From contig JAUXHH010000135.1 in NCBI GenBank assembly GCA_030621655.1, positions 1 through 5,209 of the forward strand: a stretch of 5,209 nt of DNA. Direction: 5' to 3'. Each line of letters begins with the position of its first letter. Position 1 is the first letter of the stretch. The notes below the pieces were generated by a model. That model did not search any database. It saw nothing but the letters and a program-made list of their open reading frames with translations, and was not told the origin of the DNA. Below are positions 1-5,207 of this stretch, in pieces. Source of the DNA: Desulfobacterales bacterium. GTDB taxonomy: Bacteria > Desulfobacterota > Desulfobulbia > Desulfobulbales > BM004. The translations under genes and the position numbers were made by a program.

Positions 1-1062
1 GTAACCATGGATAACCTGGCTACCAAGGTCAACCGGCTTGAAAAGATGACACCCAGGATTCGTTTCGGGACTAAACAGCCGAAACAGGAAGTGGTTTCAC
101 AGGTTGAGCAGACGTTAAAGGATGCCGGCTGGAAACCGGGTCAGGGCGAACGTGAAGGCGGAACGCTTTTCTTTGCCCAGAAAACGCCCTGGGTCAGGTT
201 TGGCGTTTATATTGTCCACTTGAGTATTCTCGTTATTTTTGCCGGGGCTATTATCGGTACTCTTTTCGGTTCTAAGGGTTCCGTTATGCTTCGGGAAAAA
301 GCCCAGGTTCCTTTTTTCTATGAATTTGGTTCCTCTGAGAGAGTTCCCCTTGGTTTTGATGTGCGGTGCGATAATTTTACACTCACCTACTATGACACCG
401 GTGCTCCAAAGGAATTCCGTTCTGAACTTACAGTTCTTGAAAACGGGCAGGAGGTGCTCCAAAAATCCATCGTGGTCAATGACCCCCTTAACTACAAAGG
501 CTATACCTTCTACCAGGCCAGTTATCAGGCCTATGATGAGTTTTGGATTACTATCCAGAACCAGAAAACCGGTGCGCGGAAAACTTTATTAGCAAAGCCC
601 GGAGTTGAACTCAAATGGCGGGAAGCCGGAATAAGTGTTGGTATTGTCAACATGCAGCAGCCGGACCGGTGGGGTAGATATCGGCTCAAAATCTGGTTTT
701 CTGACGGCAAGGGTGAACCGTCTGTTTTCTGGCTTGATGGAGAAACTGTAGTTTCAGTTGAAAGACTTGATGCACCCTATGATTTTAAATCAGAACAGCT
801 TTTTGCCACAGGATTGCAGGTAGCAAAAGATCCAGGTGTCTGGCCGGTGTATATTGGCTGCACAATGATGCTTTTGGGGTTGATAATAGCGTTCTTCCTT
901 TCACATAAGAGGCTTTGGGTATATATTTATGAAGAGGAAGACAAGACCAGAATTCTTGTTGCCGGGTCCAGCAACAAAAATAAGGTGGGGTTTGAAAATA
1001 TGTTTAACACACTGGTCGAGAAACTCGAGGATAATGAAACTTTACAGTTAAGCAAGGAATAG
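1..1062 (+). CDS. resB: ResB-like cytochrome c biogenesis protein (System II), 5' end outside window
   Basis: This is the ResB/Ccs1 subunit of the System II machinery, which with ResC/CcsA moves heme across the inner membrane and attaches it to apocytochromes in the periplasm. The frame is open to the left edge. The first ATG (position 7) has no visible ribosome site, and the two N-terminal membrane helices expected of ResB are absent, so the true start is probably upstream. Counting from that ATG, residues 62-88 form a membrane helix with a histidine (H71), a plausible heme ligand. A large periplasmic domain follows with the family-typical stretch NDPLNYKGYTFYQASYQ (about 159-174). The C-terminal part has FATGLQVAKDPGVWPVY running into a last helix (about 279-299) that ends in SHKRLWV. 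A charged tail of about 45 residues should be cytoplasmic. The stop lies 2 nt before the resC-like start, so the two are very likely cotranscribed. The family call is firm; the exact start cannot be seen. Confidence 0.9.
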   Translation, partial: VTMDNLATKVNRLEKMTPRIRFGTKQPKQEVVSQVEQTLKDAGWKPGQGEREGGTLFFAQKTPWVRFGVYIVHLSILVIFAGAIIGTLFGSKGSVMLREKAQVPFFYEFGSSERVPLGFDVRCDNFTLTYYDTGAPKEFRSELTVLENGQEVLQKSIVVNDPLNYKGYTFYQASYQAYDEFWITIQNQKTGARKTLLAKPGVELKWREAGISVGIVNMQQPDRWGRYRLKIWFSDGKGEPSVFWLDGETVVSVERLDAPYDFKSEQLFATGLQVAKDPGVWPVYIGCTMMLLGLIIAFFLSHKRLWVYIYEEEDKTRILVAGSSNKNKVGFENMFNTLVEKLEDNETLQLSKE

Positions 1063-1064
1063 TC

Positions 1065-1910
1065 ATGGATAGTTCAAAACTACTCGGTATAACCACATTT
1101 ATTTACCTTTTTTCTTCCCTGATCTACATGATCATGTTTATTTTCAGGGTTAAAAAGATTGGATTGCTCGCCACTGTGGTCACCATTATAGGTTTTTTGA
1201 TCCATACAGCCGGTATAGGTATGCGTTGGCTTGAATCCTACCAAATGGGGCCGGGGATGGGCCATGCGCCGCTGTCAAACATGTACGAATCCCTGGTGTT
1301 TTTTGCCTGGTCCATAATTATTCTCTACCTTGTTGTGGAGTTCATATATAAAAACAAGGTCATTGGCGCATTCGCCGTTCCTTTTGCCTTTGCCAGCATG
1401 GCCTACGCATCTCTGTCCCCGGAGTTCAGTTCCGCTATTACACCGCTGGTGCCGGCTCTGCAGAGCAACTGGCTGATAGCCCACGTTTTTACTTGTTTTA
1501 TAGGATATGCTGCCTTTGCAGTGGCCTGCGGTACCGGGATTATGTATCTGGTCAAATTAAACGATAAGGGTGACTCTCCGGATAGTCTGCTTTCGACTCT
1601 GCCATCTTTAAAGGTGATTGATGACATTACCCATAAAATTATACTTTTCGGTTTTATCTGGCTCAGCGCTGGTATCATCAGCGGGGCTGTCTGGGCTAAC
1701 TCTGCCTGGGGAACATACTGGAGTTGGGATCCGAAAGAAACCTGGTCCCTGATTACCTGGTTTATTTATGCATCCGCACTTCACGCCCGCTTTACAAGGG
1801 GTTGGGGCGGCAAGCGAATCGCCTGGATTTCAATAATTGGTTTTCTGGCGGTAATCTTTACCTATTATGGTGTCAACTTCATTCTTTCAGGACTCCATAG
1901 CTACGGTTGA
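1065..1910 (+). CDS. resC: ResC/CcsA-like cytochrome c synthetase subunit with WWD domain
   Basis: This is the heme-handling subunit of System II cytochrome c maturation (named ResC, CcsA or CcsB in different taxa), a polytopic inner-membrane protein of 281 residues, normal for a non-fused member. The tryptophan-rich WWD segment lies at residues 210-232 (WANSAWGTYWSWDPKETW and onward) and is the heme-presenting site of the heme-handling-protein superfamily. Conserved histidines are visible: H47 in an early helix (IHTAGIGMRW), H140 before the WWD segment (NWLIAH), H240 after it (ASALHAR) and H278 in the C-terminal GVNFILSGLHSY motif. The two flanking the WWD segment on the periplasmic side (H140, H278) are the expected axial heme ligands. 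About eight hydrophobic helices can be traced. An AAGGA sequence at 1054-1058 sits 6 nt before the ATG, inside the end of resB, which supports translational coupling. No ResA or CcdA partner is in the window. Confidence 0.95.
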   Translation: MDSSKLLGITTFIYLFSSLIYMIMFIFRVKKIGLLATVVTIIGFLIHTAGIGMRWLESYQMGPGMGHAPLSNMYESLVFFAWSIIILYLVVEFIYKNKVIGAFAVPFAFASMAYASLSPEFSSAITPLVPALQSNWLIAHVFTCFIGYAAFAVACGTGIMYLVKLNDKGDSPDSLLSTLPSLKVIDDITHKIILFGFIWLSAGIISGAVWANSAWGTYWSWDPKETWSLITWFIYASALHARFTRGWGGKRIAWISIIGFLAVIFTYYGVNFILSGLHSYG

Positions 1911-2292
1911 TTCCCGATACTCTCAAAATCCTATTTGCTTAGGAGCCTATTCCGCATGAAAGTCTCGTATTCAGGCCTGCATAATCCTAACTGACTGCTT
2001 GAGCATTGCTGATGACTGTAATTCATTAGCGGCACCGGCATCTTTGCTTGATTCAACGTATTATATTACTGCGCATCATTTCCCAATAGTTAAGCATTAG
2101 AATTTCAATTAATAATTCAGGGGAAATTGTTCTACCCCACCTCAATATTTTATTGCTCCTTTGCATAGGGTGTGCTAACCATAATAATTAATCCTTGATT
2201 TGCGCTGTATTCAGGATGCCCTGAAAACTTTCACAAGTTGTTCTCTTTTATAAGTATTAAAGATTGGCTCAATAAGAAGGGATAGATATTCT
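1911..2292. other. AT-rich intergenic gap of 382 nt
   Basis: No convincing gene is visible on either strand. Two short perfect inverted repeats stand side by side: TTCAGG/CCTGAA at 2210-2215 and 2220-2225 (4-nt loop), and AACTT/AAGTT at 2226-2230 and 2235-2239 (4-nt loop). Neither is followed directly by a clear T-run, so neither is a good terminator; they lie in the presumed leader of the response regulator. A 12-codon reading frame at 1956 behind AGGAG is too short to support. On the - strand, codons between 2060 and 1971 read like a short chemoreceptor tail (see findings), but this is weak. No strong -35/-10 pair for the downstream gene was found; the best pair (TTCACA at 2230, TATTAA at 2255) has a poor 19-nt spacer. 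Confidence 0.6.
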
Positions 2293-2670
2293 ATGCGTTT
2301 AAGTGGCTCAGAGACTGTTCTTGCTGTTGATGATGATCCAATCATGATTGAACTTGTTGAAAGAGTACTGACCCCTTTGGGATATAAGGTCCTCTCTGCA
2401 GCCAGCGGCGAGGAGGCACTTGAATTGGCGGCCTCCCAAGAGGAAAAAATCGATTTACTCTTAACCGATGTCATACTCCCTGGGATTAAGGGACAGGACC
2501 TGGCAAAGCAGTTACTGATTAACTGTCCTGGTGTGAATGTCCTGTTCATGTCCGGTTATATTTGCCCTTCAATGGCTCATAATGACTCGGAACAACGGTT
2601 TGAGGGCTTTATTCAGAAACCTTTTGCCCCGAATTCTCTGTTGCGAAAAATGAGAAAGCTTTTAGATTAA
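2293..2670 (+). CDS. Stand-alone response regulator receiver (REC) protein
   Basis: This is a single-domain receiver protein of 125 residues with no output domain, so it would act by protein contacts or as a phosphorelay intermediate in the cytoplasm. The receiver fold is complete: the acidic cluster D13-D15 (VLAVDDDP), phosphoacceptor D59 (LLLTDVILPG), the conserved hydroxyl residue S87 (FMSGY) and K109 (IQKPF). The sequence style (GSETVL at the start; MSGY, IQKPF and LLRKMRKLLD at the end) resembles the C-terminal receivers of hybrid histidine kinases more than CheY or DNA-binding regulators. The start is supported by AGAAGGGA at 2275-2282, 10 nt before the ATG. No kinase gene is adjacent. 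The next gene lies on the same strand 110 nt downstream, and the two may share a transcript. The partner kinase and the target cannot be read from the sequence. Confidence 0.92.
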   Translation: MRLSGSETVLAVDDDPIMIELVERVLTPLGYKVLSAASGEEALELAASQEEKIDLLLTDVILPGIKGQDLAKQLLINCPGVNVLFMSGYICPSMAHNDSEQRFEGFIQKPFAPNSLLRKMRKLLD

Positions 2671-2698
2671 AAAACACAATATCCTCCTTTCTTCAAAT

Positions 2699-2716
2699 AT
2701 TTGCTTTTCTGCAAAT
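2699..2716 (+). other. Small inverted repeat between REC gene and amphi-Trp gene
   Basis: ATTTGC (2699-2704) and GCAAAT (2711-2716) are perfect 6-nt arms around a pyrimidine-rich 6-nt loop, 28 nt after the REC stop. The stem is AT-rich and is not followed by a T-run, so it is a poor terminator. It could be a weak RNA hairpin or an operator-like site, or simply chance in AT-rich DNA. Confidence 0.25.
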
Positions 2717-2736
2717 CATTTAATAGCTTATATAAA
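2708..2736 (+). promoter_or_regulatory. Weak candidate promoter for the amphi-Trp/XXXCH gene
   Basis: TATAAA at 2731-2736 matches a -10 box at five of six positions. The hexamer 17 nt upstream (TCTGCA at 2708-2713) is a poor -35. If used, the gene could be transcribed separately from the REC gene. Such a match is expected by chance in AT-rich DNA, so this is only a suggestion. Confidence 0.2.
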
Positions 2737-2767
2737 ATTAAACAGACGATTAAGTGTAAGTGATTCT

Positions 2768-2771
2768 GAGG
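2768..2771 (+). promoter_or_regulatory. Ribosome binding site that favours the ATG at 2781
   Basis: GAGG lies 9 nt before the ATG at 2781. The in-frame GTG at 2760 lies upstream of this site and has no purine-rich sequence at the right distance, so the shorter 177-residue product is preferred. Confidence 0.55.
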
Positions 2772-2780
2772 TACAGGTAT

Positions 2781-3314
2781 ATGGTTGATAAGATTGAGAA
2801 AGAATTCAACAGAAACGACTTTGCTGAGTATCTGGAAACCTTAGCTGAGAAATTGCGTGCCGGAAAAATATCCTCTGCAAAGGGTGATTGGACTGTCCCT
2901 GAAGAATTCTGGACAAAAATACAGCTTAAAGAGAAAAAAGGGCGGATTGAACTGAAGATTAACTGTCGCTGGTCAACACTTGCAGATTATACTGAACAGG
3001 ACAGAGATCAGATTGTCGGTTGGCATGACTCAATGAAGTCGGTTAAAAAAAGAATGGGAGTATCTTTTAAGGAAATTACAAAATCAGCTGCAGCCGGGAA
3101 ATTTCCTGAAAGCAGATATGTTGATGACTTTGTGGAAACCTCAAAGATTTTCGCAGAAAAGGCAGATTCGGAATGGAAAGACGCCATGGATGAATTTATG
3201 GATCATCTGGAGAATTTTGTCCGTGCCATAGAAGGGCAGCAGTTTGAAGTGATGCATCATGAGATACGGGATCTTCAGTATCGCATGAAGGGTTGTCATA
3301 GAGAATTTAAATAG
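2781..3314 (+). CDS. Amphi-Trp domain protein with C-terminal XXXCH motif (GAK-system XXXCH-like)
   Basis: The 177-residue protein has two parts. Residues 1 to about 66 look like an amphi-Trp domain: a charged N-terminal helix (FNRNDFAEYLETLAEKLRAG), then short strands with W38 and W44, ending with ELKINCRW (W64). The remainder (about 75-177) is predicted all-helical and charged. It ends in HHEIRDLQYRMKGCHREFK, with C172-H173 placed like the last helix of cytochrome c' or c556, where CXXCH is followed by an aromatic and a basic residue. Here the first Cys position is R168, so the motif is XXXCH. This combination matches proteins I recall as 'GAK system XXXCH protein' in sulfate reducers; the other members of that system (ATP-grasp, CofD-like) are not in the window. 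There is no signal peptide or membrane helix, so a cytoplasmic location is expected. Molecular function is unknown to me, and heme binding is not established. The ATG at 2781 is preferred over the GTG at 2760 because of GAGG at 2768. Confidence 0.8.
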   Translation: MVDKIEKEFNRNDFAEYLETLAEKLRAGKISSAKGDWTVPEEFWTKIQLKEKKGRIELKINCRWSTLADYTEQDRDQIVGWHDSMKSVKKRMGVSFKEITKSAAAGKFPESRYVDDFVETSKIFAEKADSEWKDAMDEFMDHLENFVRAIEGQQFEVMHHEIRDLQYRMKGCHREFK

Positions 3315-3372
3315 ATCGGTCCATTTATAAAAACTTATCAAAACGATTCATTGGTCAAGTTAAGGTAGTCAG

Positions 3373-3621
3373 TCAAACCTGAAGAATAGGCTTTTTGGTC
3401 CAAGAAGCCTGTTCCTGTTTTTTGTTTGCTATAATAATGGTAATCAAGATTGCCATAAAAAAATCTTGTGCCTCCCTCATCCACTTCGTGAAGTTAAATG
3501 CGGCTGCGGCCAGCATCAAATTCATGCTGTCACTCACACTTCCCTTAAGATAATTGCGCATCATTCTGTAATCTGATTTCAGGTGGCCGATGATGGGCTC
3601 AATGCCGGCCCGTCTCCGGAA
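3373..3621 (-). pseudogene. IS5-family-like transposase, C-terminal remnant
   Basis: Read on the - strand from 3621, the frame gives RRRAGIEPIIGHLKSDYRMM, then RNYLKGSVSDSMNLMLAAAA and NFTKWMR, followed by a hydrophobic and basic tail that stops at 3373-3375. The order 'RR-AGIEP-IGHLK', 'RNYLKG', 'N-LLAAA-NF' is the C-terminal signature of IS5-type DDE transposases, including the catalytic-domain Glu of 'IEP'. Only about 82 codons remain; the N-terminal and middle parts with the two Asp residues are missing. An in-frame TGA (3622-3624) stands just before the remnant, and the carbonic anhydrase stop is 4 nt away. The piece is therefore a dead fragment joined to foreign sequence. I could not identify the terminal inverted repeat between 3315 and 3372. 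Confidence 0.8.
3388..3423 (+). terminator. Probable rho-independent terminator for the REC-XXXCH unit
   Basis: On the + strand, 3388-3397 pairs with 3401-3410 (10 pairs including one G-T, 3-nt loop, AGGCTT/AAGCCT at the base). Six T residues follow at 3418-3423 after a 7-nt spacer, which makes it an imperfect but plausible terminator for transcripts coming from the left. It lies within the last codons of the opposite-strand transposase remnant. It may originally have shielded the insertion sequence from incoming transcription. Confidence 0.45.
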
Positions 3622-3625
3622 TCAA

Positions 3626-4363
3626 CTATTCCAATATGATCCGTGAGTTATGCGGCTGAATCGGGCGATTGTTATCGAAGCCCAACAGGTCGTGGTAGTG
3701 CTGGATCTGCTCGGAAGAGGCGATAATCGGCTGTTTCAAAACAATCCACCGCACTCCTTCGGTGCAAGGCGGCGTGGTCAGTGAACCGTTGTAAAGAAAG
3801 TAATCGTTACTTTCGGTGATGAGGTCATTGTAATCAATTGGATTACTAAGGGGATCCTCTCCACGGCTTTTTTTGAACGATGGCAACTGATCCATAATTT
3901 TATTGTGGCTGCCAGCCTTGAACAGTAAGCCTACTACGAAGTAATCGCTTTCGTCATTTTGATGCACGAGATGCACCTCCATCGGGAAGGTTTTTCCGTT
4001 GACTGTATGCTCACTGGGGCTATGAAAGTGAAACTGCTTGAGCTCGAACCTCTTACCCATGAAGATCACATAGTTGCCTGGTTTCACATTCTCCTGAATT
4101 GCGTGACCTGTGTTCTCCTCAACCAGGCTGCCGGGGTTGTTATATTCGAATACTAATTCAGGCAGGTCGGCATCAAGGTCTGCCACCAGATCAATAGGCG
4201 ACTGGTTTTCGCCCTTGATACACATGTCGAACTTTTCCGCTAACGTCCCCCAGTGTTCAGGCCCCTCCTGACCATCGTAGTCCCAGTGAGCGTCCTCACT
4301 GGCAGCAAGCACACCGGCACTGGAAAACAACATCATTACAATAAGAAATACCATTCGCTTCAT
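3626..4363 (-). CDS. Secreted alpha-class carbonic anhydrase
   Basis: This enzyme interconverts CO2 and bicarbonate, here in the periplasm. The 245-residue precursor starts with a Sec signal peptide (KR, a hydrophobic core, VLA, likely cut after A20), the usual size for bacterial alpha-CAs. The zinc ligands are all present: H112 and H114 (QFHFHSPSEH) and H131 (EVHLVH). So are E118 and the gatekeeper Thr in SLTTPPC (T196/T197). H87 (NTGH) fits the proton-shuttle position. C48 (MCIKGENQSPIDL) and C200 (TTPPC) are placed to form the disulfide typical of secreted bacterial alpha-CAs. The C-terminal NNRPIQPHNSR is intact, so the protein is complete although an IS remnant begins 4 nt after the stop. 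A strong AAGGAGGTT lies just before the ATG. It is 62 nt downstream of a multiheme cytochrome gene on the same strand, so the two probably form an operon. Confidence 0.96.
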   Translation of the reverse strand: MKRMVFLIVMMLFSSAGVLAASEDAHWDYDGQEGPEHWGTLAEKFDMCIKGENQSPIDLVADLDADLPELVFEYNNPGSLVEENTGHAIQENVKPGNYVIFMGKRFELKQFHFHSPSEHTVNGKTFPMEVHLVHQNDESDYFVVGLLFKAGSHNKIMDQLPSFKKSRGEDPLSNPIDYNDLITESNDYFLYNGSLTTPPCTEGVRWIVLKQPIIASSEQIQHYHDLLGFDNNRPIQPHNSRIILE

Positions 4364-4366
4364 AAT

Positions 4367-4375
4367 AACCTCCTT
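4367..4375 (-). promoter_or_regulatory. Strong ribosome binding site of the carbonic anhydrase gene
   Basis: AAGGAGGTT (read on the - strand) is close to a full anti-Shine-Dalgarno match and lies 3-6 nt before the ATG at 4363. It fixes the start and suggests strong translation. It sits 5 nt after the intergenic stem-loop, so folding of that region could affect its exposure. Confidence 0.8.
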
Positions 4376-4380
4376 GTTAG

Positions 4381-4425
4381 CCCGGGCTTTCTCAACTTTA
4401 TAAATAAAGTTTTGACAAAACCGGG
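4381..4425 (-). promoter_or_regulatory. Nested stem-loop between cytochrome and carbonic anhydrase genes
   Basis: An outer GC stem (4381-4385 with 4421-4425, CCCGG/CCGGG) encloses a perfect 8-bp AT-rich stem (4394-4401 with 4404-4411, AACTTTAT/ATAAAGTT). The outer stem begins immediately after the cytochrome stop codon and ends 5 nt before the carbonic anhydrase Shine-Dalgarno. There is no T-run after the stem in the - direction, so it is unlikely to be a full terminator. Transcript processing, 3'-end protection of the cytochrome message, or modulation of carbonic anhydrase translation are possible roles; none is shown. Confidence 0.45.
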
Positions 4426-4998
4426 TTATTGGTTTGAAGCCTTGGCAGTCTTGTCATGGCATTCAAAGCATCTTTTCGGAGCATTGGTGCTATCCGATTT
4501 CTTGTGACAGCCTTTGCACAGCGGATGCGCTATTTTTTGCCAGTAGACGTTGTCATCAAATTTTCTGGGAAACGTATCATCGCTATGGCAGTTGGAGCAA
4601 ACGCCCTCGGACTGGTACTCTTTGGCAAGTGAATGCTTTTCATGGTTGAAGGTTATAGCGCCGATACGGTTGGTAAAGACAAAAACCTCATCCTGCTGCG
4701 CCTGCGAACCGGGAAGCTGCAATGCCTGGATCTCTTCAATATTGCTGGCTCCGTCGCCATCAACATCCTGAGCTTCAACAGCACTGAAATCAAGAAGGTT
4801 TTCCCGCAATGCTATGCCATAACTGTTCAGGAAGTCTTTTTCTGCCGGCATATGACAGGTCCTGCAGCTTGCCAACTGGCTGTCCGTGATTTCAGGATAC
4901 ATAGCGATGAATTGCTTCATTATTCCCGGGGTGGCAAATGCCAGCGTTGGAATTAACAGGGCCAAAGTCACTATGGTTCGCATAAATATTTTTTCCAT
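4426..4998 (-). CDS. Exported tetraheme c-type cytochrome with EF-hand loop and c7-like domain
   Basis: This 190-residue electron-transfer protein should be periplasmic. A signal peptide covers residues 1-22 (cut likely after AFA). Four CXXCH sites bind heme: C45-H49 (SCRTCH), C134-H138 (CSNCH), C161-H165 (CKGCH) and C177-H181 (CFECH). The first lies in an N-terminal single-heme module followed by DVDGDGASNIEE (78-89), which has the ligand spacing of an EF-hand calcium loop, then an LPG turn. The second half (about 112-183) resembles a triheme c7/class III cytochrome: ITFNHEKHS gives H119 and H122, and IAHP gives H158, enough distal ligands for three bis-His hemes. The distal ligand of the first heme is not obvious. 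The start at 4998 is chosen because GGAGGT lies 5 nt before it; M6 lacks such a site. It is followed after 62 nt by carbonic anhydrase. Maturation would need ResB/ResC, which is encoded in this window. The redox partner is unknown. Confidence 0.93.
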   Translation of the reverse strand: MEKIFMRTIVTLALLIPTLAFATPGIMKQFIAMYPEITDSQLASCRTCHMPAEKDFLNSYGIALRENLLDFSAVEAQDVDGDGASNIEEIQALQLPGSQAQQDEVFVFTNRIGAITFNHEKHSLAKEYQSEGVCSNCHSDDTFPRKFDDNVYWQKIAHPLCKGCHKKSDSTNAPKRCFECHDKTAKASNQ

Positions 4999-5003
4999 GA
5001 TCT

Positions 5004-5009
5004 ACCTCC
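5004..5009 (-). promoter_or_regulatory. Ribosome binding site that fixes the cytochrome start
   Basis: GGAGGT on the - strand ends 5 nt before the ATG at 4998. The second in-frame ATG (codon 6, 4983) is 20 nt away from it, so the first ATG and the full signal peptide are favoured. Confidence 0.7.
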
Positions 5010-5078
5010 AGGTGCGTGAACTTTACCGTATAGGATACAACATATTTATATCTGATTTGCTCTTGAATCCATCTCTTG

Positions 5079-5207
5079 TCACTGCAACTGCACCTTGGCA
5101 TCATACATAAAAAGTGCCTGCAGCTTATCCCAGAATTCACCACCGAGTATGAAAAGACTGGAAATAAAAAGCACGTCACCTCCAATGCTGAATTTTATCA
5201 GGTTTGC
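5079..5207 (-). CDS. C-terminal end of a small membrane protein, unidentified, 5' end outside window
   Basis: From 5207 the - strand reads 42 codons to a TGA at 5079-5081. The peptide has a hydrophobic helix (about 10-22, GDVLFISSLFILGG) followed by EFWDKLQALFMYDAKVQLQ. A membrane helix with a Gly-Gly turn and an 'FWDKL-ALF' amphipathic end looks like a genuine protein C-terminus rather than noise, and the pattern feels familiar from small conserved bacterial membrane proteins. I cannot name the family. It ends 80 nt upstream of the cytochrome start on the same strand, so it may be the first part of the same transcript. No clear terminator or promoter is visible in the 80-nt gap; a TATAAA (- strand, 5045-5050) lacks a -35 partner. 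Confidence 0.55.
   Translation of the reverse strand, partial: ANLIKFSIGGDVLFISSLFILGGEFWDKLQALFMYDAKVQLQ

Noticed and set aside
115..462. Open frame of 115 codons on the - strand inside the resB-like gene
   Set aside because: It is antisense to a clearly identified ResB protein and shows no domain-like pattern.
239..592. Open frame of 117 codons on the + strand inside resB, in another frame
   Set aside because: It overlaps the conserved ResB frame completely; its composition is that of a frame shadow.
1956..1994. 12-codon reading frame behind AGGAG after resC
   Set aside because: It is too short, with no leader-peptide feature (no repeated regulatory codons, no attenuator downstream).
2048..2067. 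TTGATT and TATATT as a promoter in the resC-REC gap
   Set aside because: The spacing is only 8 nt, far too short for a sigma-70 promoter.
2211..2549. Open frame of 112 codons on the - strand over the REC gene
   Set aside because: The + strand frame has all receiver residues; the antisense frame is Ser-rich noise.
2760..2780. GTG start at 2760 for the XXXCH protein
   Set aside because: GAGG at 2768 fits the ATG at 2781, and the extra seven residues add nothing to the amphi-Trp domain.
3141..3341. Open frame of 66 codons on the - strand over the end of the XXXCH gene
   Set aside because: It is antisense to the better supported + strand gene, with no recognisable domain.
2068..3573. Shared word GCGCATCATT near 2071 and 3556
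   Set aside because: It is a single 10-nt match with no extension and lies in unrelated contexts, so it is chance.
4253..4956. Several + strand open frames over the carbonic anhydrase and cytochrome genes
   Set aside because: They are antisense to genes with complete catalytic and heme-binding motifs and good ribosome sites.
4892..5185. 97-codon - strand frame overlapping the cytochrome start and the upstream gap
   Set aside because: It is in a different frame from both the cytochrome and the membrane protein tail, and has no coherent domain; its GGAGG-like start context is not enough.
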